Shown here: one piece after another, positions 7,105 through 15,624 of the stretch
Layout of the letters: each line of letters opens with the position of its first letter
How positions within the stretch are numbered: position 1 is the stretch's first letter
DNA from: an uncultured Eubacterium sp.
GTDB lineage: Bacteria; Bacillota; Clostridia; Lachnospirales; Lachnospiraceae
DNA: 61,159 bases
Reading direction: 5' to 3'
NCBI RefSeq assembly: GCF_934295145.1
Contig: NZ_CAKRAS010000012.1
Coordinates: 1 to 61,159, forward strand
The notes under the pieces: generated by a model
What the model was told of the DNA's origin: nothing
The model's input: the letters and a program-made list of their open reading frames with translations, nothing else
The model's database searches: none
Translations under genes and position numbers: made by a program

Positions 7105-8025
7105 CTAAATTACGAACTGTGTCATATATCTCTTGCTGAGTTTTAAGCTGTCCAGTACTTTCTCCTGGCTGCCCTCGAAATATTTGTCCTCTACTTCGAT
7201 GCAGGTATATCCATCGTATCCGATATCCGTCAAAGCAGACACATATTTGCCCCAGTCCACATCACCGTAGCCTGGAATCTTCGGAGACATGAAATCAAGT
7301 GGATATCCCATGATACCAACTTCCTGAAGTTTGTCCGGATAAAGTTTGATATCTTTGTAATGTACATGGAAAATTTTATCCTTGAACTCATAAATCGGTT
7401 TGATGTAATCAATCATCTGCCATACAAAATGAGATGGATCGTAGTTAATACCAAAGTTATCACTTGGAAGAATCTCAAATACTTTCTTCCAGTTTGCCGG
7501 TGTGGTCATCAGGTTCTGTCCACCCGGCCACTGATCCGGTCCGAACAGCATCGGGCAGTTCTCGATGGCAACTTTTACGCCCTGCTCCTCTGCCAGTTTG
7601 ATGATCGGAGGCCATACTTCTTTGACGATCTCAAGGTTTTCTTCAACTGTTTTTGTCTGGTCACGGCCGATAAAGCTTGTAACCATGTTGATTCCCAGTT
7701 TTGCACTTGCTTTGATCAGAGCCATCAGGTGATCAACGGAAGCCTGACGTTTCTCCAGATCCGGGTCAAGTGTATTCGGATAAAAAGCGAGAGAAGAAAT
7801 CTCTACTTTTTTTTCTGCTGCATAATCCAGAATGTGTTTTGCGTACTCGTCATCCTCCAGCACGCGCTCTGCATCAATGTGGCTGACACCTGCATAACGA
7901 CGCTCTGCTTTTCCCTGTGGCCAGCATGCAACTTCCACACACTCAAAGCCAAGGTCTGATGCGATATCCATCATTTCTTCGTAATTGCTCTGGTCTAAAA
8001 TGGCACTTACAAATCCTAATTTCAT
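7105..8025 (-). CDS. Sugar phosphate isomerase/epimerase (TIM barrel)
   Basis: A 306-residue AP_endonuc_2-type TIM barrel. The canonical metal ligands are visible in 'VAIENCP' (Glu), 'INYDPSHF' (Asp/His), 'HVHYKDIK' (His) and 'CIEVEDKYFEG' (Glu). It differs from the three alpha subunits in lacking an adjacent DUF6379 partner and in having the ordinary isomerase sequence style, so a 3-oxo-sugar or ketose isomerase/epimerase role is more likely than C-C cleavage. It is translated in the ABC transporter operon between two Gfo/Idh genes. This pairing of isomerase with Gfo/Idh enzymes is common in inositol and oxo-sugar catabolism. Confidence 0.85.
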   Translation of the reverse strand: MKLGFVSAILDQSNYEEMMDIASDLGFECVEVACWPQGKAERRYAGVSHIDAERVLEDDEYAKHILDYAAEKKVEISSLAFYPNTLDPDLEKRQASVDHLMALIKASAKLGINMVTSFIGRDQTKTVEENLEIVKEVWPPIIKLAEEQGVKVAIENCPMLFGPDQWPGGQNLMTTPANWKKVFEILPSDNFGINYDPSHFVWQMIDYIKPIYEFKDKIFHVHYKDIKLYPDKLQEVGIMGYPLDFMSPKIPGYGDVDWGKYVSALTDIGYDGYTCIEVEDKYFEGSQEKVLDSLKLSKRYMTQFVI

Positions 8026-8066
8026 TGCATTTTCTCCTCTTCTATCTGGTTATTTTTTTATACCAC

Positions 8067-8103
8067 GTTGTGGAAGTATTGAATCACCCAACACTCCCAC
8101 AAC
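8067..8103 (-). promoter_or_regulatory. Intercistronic hairpin in transporter operon
   Basis: GTTGTGGAAGT (8067-8077) pairs with ACTCCCACAAC (8093-8103) with one G-U, in the 98-nt gap between two genes of the same operon. On the transcribed strand no T run follows, so it is more likely an mRNA stability or processing hairpin than a terminator. Confidence 0.5.
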
Positions 8104-8123
8104 CTTTTTTACCTTATTTTGTT

Positions 8124-9257
8124 TTATTTGTTCAGGATTACTTCTTTTCCTGTACGTGCTGATTCATAAATAGCATCCAGAATCTGTGTTACAACGAATG
8201 CCTGCTCCGGTTTTACAACCGGCTCTGTATCGTTGATGATGCAGTTTAACCACTGCTCGCACTCAAGATCTTTCGGTTCGGAAGATCCGCCCTCGAAGAA
8301 TGCAATTGTACCGCCCTCAGACAGTTTCTGCTCAACCAGCTGTCCATGGTATGTTCCGTTTACGATCAGATCGTACTCACGGCCGTTGCTTGCGCCACCG
8401 CCGGACATAGCACCAACGATCTCAGCACCTGCTTTTGTACCGCAGAGTGTGCAGGCTGCTTCTCTGGAATCTTTCATGTTGATCGCCCAGGAAGACTCAA
8501 GGAAGATGGTTGCACCGTTCTCGAATTTGATAAATCCGAATGCGGAATCTTCTACTTCGTATGTCTCAGGATCCCATGCACCGAACATGTTGCCCTGTGT
8601 AGCAAGCTCAGAATGACCAAGTTTCTCAAATACAGAACCCATAACGGATACTGGTTTGTAATTATTCATACACCATAATGTGATGTCTAATGCATGTGTT
8701 CCGATATCGATCAGAGGACCGCCGCCCTGTTTTGATTTATCTGGGAAAACACCCCATGTCGGAACGGCTCTTCTACGAATTGCATGTGCTTTTGCGAAAT
8801 AGATATCACCGAACTCACCGGCTTCGCATGCTTTATGTAATGTCTGTGTATCAACACGGAAACGGTTCTGATATCCGATAGTAAATTTCTTACCGGATTT
8901 TTTCCATGCATCCATCATTTTCTGAGCGGACTCTGTATTGTGTGCCATAGGTTTCTCACACATTACATGTTTGCCTGCTGCAAATGCGTCGCATGTGATC
9001 GGGCAGTGAGCTACGTTTGGTGTCAGTACATGTACAACATCGATCTCAGGATCTGCTAATAACTCTTTGTAATCTTCGTATACTTTTGCGCCTTCTACAC
9101 CGTACTCAGCAGCTGCTTTCTCAGCTCTGTCTACTAAGATATCACAGAAAGCTACCATATCTGCTTTGTCAGCCTGATTTTTCAGAGCCGGTAAATGTTT
9201 CTGATTTGCAATACCACCACAACCGATGATACCTACCTGTAATTTTCCGTTTTTCAT
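8124..9257 (-). CDS. Gfo/Idh/MocA-family oxidoreductase, first catabolic gene of transporter operon
   Basis: A 377-residue Rossmann-fold dehydrogenase with 'GIIGCGGIANQKHLPAL' at residues about 8-24 for NAD(P), 'VMCEKPMAHN' with the catalytic Lys near residue 99, and 'GGGPLIDIGTHALDITLWCM' with the family His. The fold then closes with the Gfo/Idh C-terminal beta-sheet domain ('YEVEDSAFGFIKFENGATIFLESSWA'). It begins 3 nt after the permease stop, so it is tightly coupled to sugar import. That makes it the strongest candidate for the enzyme that first oxidises the imported glycoside or sugar, although this is inference. It is not a close duplicate of the oxidoreductase at 6028. Confidence 0.85.
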   Translation of the reverse strand: MKNGKLQVGIIGCGGIANQKHLPALKNQADKADMVAFCDILVDRAEKAAAEYGVEGAKVYEDYKELLADPEIDVVHVLTPNVAHCPITCDAFAAGKHVMCEKPMAHNTESAQKMMDAWKKSGKKFTIGYQNRFRVDTQTLHKACEAGEFGDIYFAKAHAIRRRAVPTWGVFPDKSKQGGGPLIDIGTHALDITLWCMNNYKPVSVMGSVFEKLGHSELATQGNMFGAWDPETYEVEDSAFGFIKFENGATIFLESSWAINMKDSREAACTLCGTKAGAEIVGAMSGGGASNGREYDLIVNGTYHGQLVEQKLSEGGTIAFFEGGSSEPKDLECEQWLNCIINDTEPVVKPEQAFVVTQILDAIYESARTGKEVILNK

Positions 9258-9260
9258 CGT

Positions 9261-10265
9261 TTATTTTCCTCCATTTTCAACTGCTGTCTCTGCAGCATTC
9301 TCTTTCTGATTATGAGCACCCTCCTGACCTACATAAGCCATTCTCTTAGCCAGCTGGCTTGTCAGGCAGACTGCTCCGAGCAGTACAAGACCACGGACTA
9401 ACTGAGTCACACCTGCGTTCAGTCCACACAGAACCAGACCGTTCTCCAGCATGATGATGGTCGGGGCACCGAATAATAATTTGTATACTTTGGAACCTTC
9501 ACCACCCTGTACCGGGATACCTGCGATGAACAGAGCCATCATAACTTTCATCTCGAAGCCGGATCCCATAGTATTGTTTGTTCCACCAAGTCTTACTACA
9601 GTGAAGATACCTGCAACAGCTGCCAGAAGACCGGACATTACGAATGCCATGATTTTGATCTTGTCAACATTGACACCGGCATATTTCATTGCTACTTCAT
9701 TCTCACCGATACCTCTTACATAGTTACCGAATCTGGTAAATCTCCATATGTAGATAATTACAAGTACAATAGCTACGAGAATGATACCTTTTACTACCGG
9801 TTTATCCAGTACATACAGATTATCCGGCAGATAATAGGCCTTATTACTTAATACCAGGTTAACGATTGCACGCCATGCCATCATTAACGCAAGGGATGCC
9901 ATAAAGGAATTTACTTTTCTCTTTGCATTTACATATCCCAGCAACAGACCGGAACCGATACCGATTAAGATGGAGATAATGATAAATACAAGAGAGTTTC
10001 CAGATGCCTGCGCACCCATCAATCCGAAACATCCTGCCAGTGCTACAACTACACCGGTACTGATATCTGTACCACCCATAGCTGCTACGAACAGCATTCC
10101 AAGTCCTGCAAGGATGGTTGCTACGGACTGGTTAAAGATATTTAAGATGTTTCTGGAATTCAACAGTGTTCCGCCGGTGGCGATACTAAAGATTACTAAG
10201 ATCAACACAAAAATGATAATTGGAAGCCATGTGTTGATATCAAAACGCATTTTTTTAGTTTTCAT
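9261..10265 (-). CDS. Ribose-type ABC transporter permease 2
   Basis: A 334-residue integral membrane protein of the RbsC/BPD_transp_2 family. It has about nine hydrophobic segments, beginning with 'WLPIIIFVLILVIFSIA', and the family signature region 'GENEVAMKYAGVNVDKIKIMAFVMSGLLAAVAGI'. Its start overlaps the ATPase stop (TAATG), implying translational coupling. Together with the second permease at 11764 it forms a heterodimeric channel for a sugar or glycoside. The hydrophilic tail is rich in Glu and Asn. The substrate is not identifiable, but the enzymes encoded directly downstream suggest a glycoside or its sugar. Confidence 0.88.
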   Translation of the reverse strand: MKTKKMRFDINTWLPIIIFVLILVIFSIATGGTLLNSRNILNIFNQSVATILAGLGMLFVAAMGGTDISTGVVVALAGCFGLMGAQASGNSLVFIIISILIGIGSGLLLGYVNAKRKVNSFMASLALMMAWRAIVNLVLSNKAYYLPDNLYVLDKPVVKGIILVAIVLVIIYIWRFTRFGNYVRGIGENEVAMKYAGVNVDKIKIMAFVMSGLLAAVAGIFTVVRLGGTNNTMGSGFEMKVMMALFIAGIPVQGGEGSKVYKLLFGAPTIIMLENGLVLCGLNAGVTQLVRGLVLLGAVCLTSQLAKRMAYVGQEGAHNQKENAAETAVENGGK

Positions 10266-11764
10266 TACAACATTACCTCCATCATTTTTTCTTCTGTGAA
10301 ATCACAGTTTCTGGAAAGCATTGCAGCAAATTTATGATCTTTCATAACCATGATACGGTCAGACATACCCATGGCTTCCTGAAGTTCATCAGAAATCATG
10401 ATGATAGCCTTTCCTTCTGCCTTTGCTTTCTTTAATACGCTGTAGATATATGCTTTTACACCGATATCTACACCACGGGTCGGGCAGTCCAGGATAATGT
10501 AATCCAGATCTTTTACCAGCCAGCGGCTTAAGTTAACTTTCTGTTTGTTACCACCACTCAGACGACGGACAATGTGGTTCAGACCGGAAGATTTAATTTC
10601 AAACGCCTGAGATGCTTTCTCAGCCAATGCTTTTGTTTTTTTCGGACTTAAGAATCCTACCGGACCGGATAACTCTACCAGGGACGGAATGATTAAGTTT
10701 GCACCGATTCCTGCATCCAGCATCAGTCCGTTTGCATCACGGTCTTTGGAAAGATAAGCACCTTTTGTCTTTACCAGATCTCCTGGATGTTTCAACTCGG
10801 TATTGCTTGTCTTGACACGCACTGCACCTTCATGATGCTCCAATCCATAAATCGCACTTCCCAGTTCATGGATACCTGCATCGGAAAGTCCGCAGACACC
10901 AAGGATCTCGCCTTTATGTACATCAAAGGAAATATGTTCACATTTGCCTTCAATGGTCAGATCTCTGACCTCCAGAACAACCTCATCATCATACTGTTCT
11001 TCCTGGTCGTCACGGTAGTAGTCACCGGAAACTTCACGGCCGATCATCTGACGTTTCAGTTCGTCCATGGTAAACTCTTTTGCTTCCTTGCACTCCACGA
11101 TGACACCATCACGAAGTACTGCGATCTGATCACAAATATCCATCATCTCTTCCAGGTCATGGGTAACCATCAGAATGGTTCTGCCCTGGGATTTGAACTG
11201 CTCAATAAATTTGTACAGTACCTGACGGTTATCCTGGGATAACGCCTGGGAAATCTCATCCAGTACCAGAAAATCCGGATCAGTGATCAGGGCTCTTGCC
11301 AGCTCCATGATTTTTCTTTCCTCAATGGAAAGGGTTCCGGCTGGTACGTTCAATGGAACTTTTGGAAGATTCCATTTTTCAAATACTGCATCCGCATCAC
11401 GGTGCATTGCTGCCAGATCTACCGCAATACCTTTTTTATATTTATCCATCTTGCCGAGGAACATATTTACGATACCCGGCAGATTTCCTACCACTCCAAG
11501 TTCCTGTACAACCATGGCAATGCCATGTGCTGCCGCGTCACTCGGAGAGTGTGGATCATATTCTTTACCATTTTTATAAAACTTACCGGAATCCTTACTC
11601 TGCATTCCACAAACCATGGAAGCCAGTGTGGATTTTCCGGAACCATTCTCACCTGCAAGTCCAAGAAGAATTCCCTTTTCCAGAACCAGGTTGATATCTT
11701 TGTTCGCTAAGGTCGGGCCAAAGCTTTTGCTGACACCTTCGATACGTAACATCTCTTCTGCCAT
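10265..11764 (-). CDS. Ribose/galactose-type ABC transporter ATPase (two ABC domains)
   Basis: A 499-residue RbsA/MglA-type protein with two fused ATP-binding cassettes. The first has Walker A 'GENGSGKST', signature 'LSIEERKIMELAR' and Walker B 'FLVLDEIS'. In the second the P-loop is degenerate ('GVCGLSDAGIHELG'), as is usual in this family, while the signature 'LSGGNKQKVNLSRWL' and Walker B 'YIILDCPTRGVD' are kept. ATG at 11764 is chosen because it overlaps the upstream permease stop as TGATG; a GTG lies one codon earlier. It energises uptake through the two permeases. Confidence 0.9.
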   Translation of the reverse strand: MAEEMLRIEGVSKSFGPTLANKDINLVLEKGILLGLAGENGSGKSTLASMVCGMQSKDSGKFYKNGKEYDPHSPSDAAAHGIAMVVQELGVVGNLPGIVNMFLGKMDKYKKGIAVDLAAMHRDADAVFEKWNLPKVPLNVPAGTLSIEERKIMELARALITDPDFLVLDEISQALSQDNRQVLYKFIEQFKSQGRTILMVTHDLEEMMDICDQIAVLRDGVIVECKEAKEFTMDELKRQMIGREVSGDYYRDDQEEQYDDEVVLEVRDLTIEGKCEHISFDVHKGEILGVCGLSDAGIHELGSAIYGLEHHEGAVRVKTSNTELKHPGDLVKTKGAYLSKDRDANGLMLDAGIGANLIIPSLVELSGPVGFLSPKKTKALAEKASQAFEIKSSGLNHIVRRLSGGNKQKVNLSRWLVKDLDYIILDCPTRGVDIGVKAYIYSVLKKAKAEGKAIIMISDELQEAMGMSDRIMVMKDHKFAAMLSRNCDFTEEKMMEVML

Positions 11765-12747
11765 CACTTCATAACCCCCTTATATCCCAAAGATGAGAGG
11801 ATACCACATACAAGTACTACCATACCAAGACAGATATCCTGGCCTGTACCTGACGGTACACCTACCAAAGTCAATACATTAAATAATCCCGCTACGATAA
11901 AAGCTCCGATCACACATCCAACTGCATCATTATAGATACGGGAGAAAGAACCTGCGATCAGGATAACAGCCAGTGATTTAAAGATACCACTTAAAGATCC
12001 CATACCTGCGGATGTAGTAAAACGTCCGGTATAGGAAAGCTGTGTGATAACACCGATGGAGATGATCACAGCTCCAACTGCTGCAGAAAGCATGATTGTT
12101 TTTACTCTGTTGATACCCATGGCCTCTGCAACTTCTCCGCCGCCACCGATGGCGCGAAGGTTAAAACCAAGTTTTGTGCGGTTAAAGATAAACCATGCAA
12201 CTGCAAATACTGCAATTGCGATAATAAAAATTGTCGGGAATTTTCCCAGTGCCTGACAGTGTTTTAAGTACACAACCGCTGCACCGGCTGTCTTTGCACG
12301 ATTTCCAACATAAATGGTCGCAATTGCCTCAAATACCAGTGCCGCACCAAGTCCTGCTACCCAGGAAGGTATCCCTAAGAATACGGAACAGGATGCACTC
12401 AGTAACTCACATACAATCATGGCCACGATAGCTCCGATGATCAGTCCTGCATATCCCAGTCCGAAATCTTCTACCAGTACTGCTGCTACGTTACCTGCCA
12501 GAATTGCCTGTGCGCCTATAGATAAATCGATCATACCGCCCGTAAAAATAAACATCATTCCCAGTGCAACGATCATTGGATAGGTAACCTGTGTCAGAAG
12601 TGTACGCAGGTTATTCGGAGCAAGTAATCTGCCACCTGTAATAAAGTGGCAGACTACAAATGCTGCGACGACAATCGCAATAACCAGTATCTGGGTTTGC
12701 AGACGTTTCTTTTTCGGATCGACACTTAAAGTTTTTTCTTTGGACAT
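11764..12747 (-). CDS. Ribose-type ABC transporter permease 1
   Basis: A 327-residue RbsC-family permease. The hydrophobic core runs from 'TQILVIAIVVAAFVVCHFI' through 'GMMFIFTGGMIDLSIGAQAILAGNVAAVL', and 'LRAIGGGGEVAEAMGINRVKTIMLSAAVGAVIISIG' matches the cytoplasmic coupling-helix signature. It lies 27 nt after the binding-protein gene and is fused by overlap to the ATPase. The two permeases of the operon are distinct, whereas many ribose systems use a homodimer; this is more like the autoinducer-2 or other branched sugar importers. Confidence 0.88.
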   Translation of the reverse strand: MSKEKTLSVDPKKKRLQTQILVIAIVVAAFVVCHFITGGRLLAPNNLRTLLTQVTYPMIVALGMMFIFTGGMIDLSIGAQAILAGNVAAVLVEDFGLGYAGLIIGAIVAMIVCELLSASCSVFLGIPSWVAGLGAALVFEAIATIYVGNRAKTAGAAVVYLKHCQALGKFPTIFIIAIAVFAVAWFIFNRTKLGFNLRAIGGGGEVAEAMGINRVKTIMLSAAVGAVIISIGVITQLSYTGRFTTSAGMGSLSGIFKSLAVILIAGSFSRIYNDAVGCVIGAFIVAGLFNVLTLVGVPSGTGQDICLGMVVLVCGILSSLGYKGVMK

Positions 12748-12774
12748 AAATGCCTACCCCTTTCTGCAAACAGA

Positions 12775-13977
12775 TTATTTCGCAGCCGCTGCTGCTCTCT
12801 CATCTAATGAGTAATCGCTGATTACTTTCATAAATGCGTCATAATTGAAATCCGGATTGTATTTTCCATCCATAGCCTGAATTTCTGCTGCGGAATAACA
12901 TGGATTATCAATAAATGTTTTCTTAAATGTCTCATATGTATCCGGTGTGATCTGGAATGGCATGATGTTATCTACAAATACTTTGTTTCCATCAGCATCC
13001 TCTAACGGTGTTCCATCCAGATAGTTCATCAGAGCTACCGTTGCCATTGTACCGGCAATCCAGTAATCACCATTTACAAATTCAACAGCATTACTGTCAT
13101 CACACAAATACTCAAGTACTGCTGTGTCAAGTCCGGATGTAAGAACTTTTGCATCCAGTCCCTGGTTGGAAATCGCATCTGCTGCACCAATACCAAAATC
13201 AGAACCTGTACCATATACGAAATCAACATCCGGATAAGCGACTAAAGCGTTCTCTGTGTATGGCTGGATATTATCCTGGGAATCTGTATAAACAACCTGT
13301 TCAATCTTACCGCCACCTTTTTCGAACTCAGATGTGAAAGCCTCGATACGTGGAGTATCTGTTGGATCACCCTGTGCACCTGTGGAAATAATACATGTTT
13401 TGTACCCCTGCTCTAATGCATAATCAGCGATTAAGGAACCATACTCTGCGTTTGCCGGTCCTACTGCACCTGCAAAATATTCGCTCTCCTGTAATGCTTT
13501 GATGACATCCGGATCAGATGGAACTTTATCTGAGAATACATATGGAACTTTTGCTTTCTCACACATATCAATTACAGTTTTATATAAGTTGTCAGCCGGA
13601 AGCCAGATTACTAATCCGTCGCATCCTGCTGCGATCATGTTCTCCACGTCCTGTACGATCTTATCTACCTGGAAATCATCGGATGTAGACTGTGACTCGC
13701 TGCCGAAGCATTTGATTACATAATCCTGATTGTTTGCCAGAGTTGTTAATGCATAAGAACCTGGTCCATAATAGTTGTAACCAATTTTGTAAGTTTTGTC
13801 CGGAGCAAAGCCAGTATCTTCAACTTTTGTTTCCCCAACTGCTTCTGGCTGTTTCTCACCTGCTGCACTTCCGTCATTGGACGCATCATTACCTGCTGTG
13901 TTGCCGCATCCTGCAAGCATTGCACCTGACATTGCTGCTACTAAGCCTACGCTTACTAATCTTTTCCACATCTTCAT
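12775..13977 (-). CDS. Sugar-binding lipoprotein of ABC transporter (periplasmic-binding-protein-like type 1)
   Basis: A 400-residue substrate-binding protein. The signal sequence 'LVSVGLVAAMSGAMLAGCGN' has an L-A-G-C lipobox, so it is lipid-anchored outside the membrane. A Ser/Asn/Gly-rich linker is followed by a two-lobed PBP1-type fold ('MIAAGCDGLVIWLPADNLYKTVIDMCEKAKVPYVFSDKVP', then 'DFVYGTGSDFGIGAADAISNQGLDAKVLTSGLD'). It is the first gene of the transporter operon and is divergent from the LacI regulator, with palindromic sites in between. Ligand specificity cannot be predicted from motifs alone. Confidence 0.88.
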   Translation of the reverse strand: MKMWKRLVSVGLVAAMSGAMLAGCGNTAGNDASNDGSAAGEKQPEAVGETKVEDTGFAPDKTYKIGYNYYGPGSYALTTLANNQDYVIKCFGSESQSTSDDFQVDKIVQDVENMIAAGCDGLVIWLPADNLYKTVIDMCEKAKVPYVFSDKVPSDPDVIKALQESEYFAGAVGPANAEYGSLIADYALEQGYKTCIISTGAQGDPTDTPRIEAFTSEFEKGGGKIEQVVYTDSQDNIQPYTENALVAYPDVDFVYGTGSDFGIGAADAISNQGLDAKVLTSGLDTAVLEYLCDDSNAVEFVNGDYWIAGTMATVALMNYLDGTPLEDADGNKVFVDNIMPFQITPDTYETFKKTFIDNPCYSAAEIQAMDGKYNPDFNYDAFMKVISDYSLDERAAAAAK

Positions 13978-14126
13978 TGTGAAATACCTCCTTTTTCTTT
14001 CGAGTTGGTTTCTTCCCCTCTCGTTACATGTATTCTAACAAATACAATATTGACCGACTATTTGAAAATTGTTTATTTTTTCTATTTTTTCCACACAAAC
14101 TTGCCACATTTTGTTCACATTCTCTT

Positions 14127-14143
14127 TTTGTTTCTGAAACAAA
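14127..14143. promoter_or_regulatory. Candidate LacI-family operator 1
   Basis: TTTGTTTCTGAAACAAA is a perfect odd palindrome between the divergent ABC operon and LacI gene. A similar site occurs about 96 bp away. The interval 13978-14324 has no gene; it is AT-rich and holds these sites and presumably both promoters. Confidence 0.55.
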
Positions 14144-14222
14144 CAATATTTTATATGTTTTTCTTGTCTTTTTGTTGTTTTTTTCATTTATCTATTCCAT
14201 TTTTATGTTATTTCTGCTATGT

Positions 14223-14239
14223 TTTGTTCATGAAACAAA
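14223..14239. promoter_or_regulatory. Candidate LacI-family operator 2
   Basis: TTTGTTCATGAAACAAA repeats the half-sites of operator 1 with one base lost in the left half. Two spaced sites would allow looping by a LacI-type tetramer or dimer pair. Confidence 0.45.
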
Positions 14240-14324
14240 CAAATAACTATTAAATTTTATCCTGCATAACTAGTTGTTTCTTAATGATGTTTCATAATCG
14301 TAGTCAAGAAGGATGTAATTTATT

Positions 14325-15350
14325 ATGAATGGCAAAGTTACTATTTATGATATTGCGAAAACAGCCGGTGTTTCTCCGGCAACCGTTTCCCGCATGATTC
14401 ATCAGCCAAATGTGGTTACCAAGAAAACCAGGGATAAGATATTGAAGGCTTTCGAGTTTCATGAAATCTCCCCGGAAGATCTTCGCACAAAAAAAAGAAG
14501 CACTGCTGCTTCTTCTATAAAAAAGACATCTCAGGAATCTACCATATTAGTATGTATCCCGACATGGAACAATCCTTTTTACGACGATATTCTGGGAGGC
14601 ATCAAAGATTTTCTGAGCCACGCGCACTGCCATATGGTTGTCACATTGGGAATTCCGGAACGCAGCACGATTTCTTCTTTTTTGAATTACTGTGCAAGCC
14701 TTCAGATTTCCGGCATCATTGTCATGTATGCATTATCCGAGGATGTTCTGCGGCAGCTGAATGCAGCATATCCTGTTGTACAATGCAGTGAGTACAATCC
14801 GTTTTTGAAAAATATACCTTATGTTTCGATAGATGATTATTCCATTACAAAGATAGCCATCGCACATCTGATCAACAAAGGATGCAATAAAATTGCATTC
14901 TTCTCCTCCTCATATGATTATCGTCATGTGCAAAGCCGCTATCGAGCCTATCGTTCGATGCTCACCGGTAATGGATTGGCTGTCCGGCCGGAATATGTCG
15001 TTCAGGTTGCAGATTTTTCCTACAACCGTATTCTGGCCGCTGCAAATCATTTCTTCCAGCTGGCAGATCCACCTGATGCGATTTTTGCCACATCAGACAA
15101 ACATGCCCACGCTGTAATCAAAGCTGGTCTGGCACAGGGATTCCGGATTCCGGAGGACATCAAAGTATTTGGTTTTGACAATACCATGTACGCGTCCCTT
15201 TCCACTCCGACCATCTCCACCATCAGCCAGCCCCGGCGTGAACTTGGAATGCAGAGTGCGAAGCTTCTGCTCTCGCTGATCCGCAATCCATATGAGCAGG
15301 TGAAACCGATCCTGCTTCCAAGCAAGTTAGTAATACAGGAATCTACCTGA
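14325..15350 (+). CDS. LacI-family transcriptional regulator
   Basis: A 341-residue repressor. The LacI DNA-binding helix-turn-helix is at residues 4-50 ('VTIYDIAKTAGVSPATVSRMIHQPNVVTKKTRDKIL'), followed by a 341-family PBP1-like effector domain ('ILVCIPTWNNPFYDDILGGIKDF', 'DAIFATSDKHAHAVIKAG', 'DIKVFGFDNTMYASLSTPTISTI'). It is divergently transcribed from the ABC importer operon. Two GTTTC/GAAAC palindromes in the shared intergenic region are likely operators, so it probably represses import until the sugar or glycoside is present. An intrinsic terminator follows at 15389. Confidence 0.92.
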   Translation: MNGKVTIYDIAKTAGVSPATVSRMIHQPNVVTKKTRDKILKAFEFHEISPEDLRTKKRSTAASSIKKTSQESTILVCIPTWNNPFYDDILGGIKDFLSHAHCHMVVTLGIPERSTISSFLNYCASLQISGIIVMYALSEDVLRQLNAAYPVVQCSEYNPFLKNIPYVSIDDYSITKIAIAHLINKGCNKIAFFSSSYDYRHVQSRYRAYRSMLTGNGLAVRPEYVVQVADFSYNRILAAANHFFQLADPPDAIFATSDKHAHAVIKAGLAQGFRIPEDIKVFGFDNTMYASLSTPTISTISQPRRELGMQSAKLLLSLIRNPYEQVKPILLPSKLVIQEST

Positions 15351-15388
15351 TTTCTGTGTACTATATAAATTAAACTCCTCATGAAAAT

Positions 15389-15426
15389 GAAAGACCCGAG
15401 AAACATATTCTCTGGTCTTTCGTTTT
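15389..15426 (+). terminator. Terminator after the LacI gene
   Basis: GAAAGACCCGAGAA (15389-15402) pairs with TTCTCTGGTCTTTC (15408-15421), followed by GTTTTAT. Confidence 0.8.
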
Positions 15427-15440
15427 ATATTCCCAGTTCC

Positions 15441-15504
15441 TCATCCCATATATAAATCTGATGAGTATGCTCGCATACAGAATCAGATTCATATATAGGG
15501 ATGA
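15441..15504. repeat. Long intergenic hairpin
   Basis: The arms 15441-15462 and 15482-15504 pair over about 21 bp (CATCCCATATAT with ATATATAGGGATG, and AATCTGAT with ATCAGATT). They enclose a GTATGC/GCATAC hairpin. It sits between the LacI terminator and the terminator of the convergent AraC-GH39 gene. Function unknown. Confidence 0.6.
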
Positions 15505-15509
15505 ATGGA

Positions 15510-15612
15510 GCGCCATTTTATGAGCAAAAAAGTTCGCTTTGCGAACGATCCTACTTGAATCATTTTCAAGTAGGATCAAAGAAGCACGGTACGTGCGTTT
15601 TGCGAATGGCGC
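15510..15612 (-). terminator. Multi-hairpin terminator element after the AraC-GH39 gene
   Basis: On the minus strand GTTCGC-AAA-GCGAAC (15532-15546) followed by T6 is a textbook terminator. Just before it lies a GATCCTACTTGAA/TTCAAGTAGGATC hairpin (about 15547-15577). The whole is enclosed by GCGCCATT/AATGGCGC arms (15510-15517 and 15605-15612). The order GTTTGC-GCAAAC then CTTGAA-TTCAAG recurs at about 46916-46961, so this may be another repeat family. Confidence 0.7.
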
Positions 15613-15624
15613 GTGGAACTGGAA

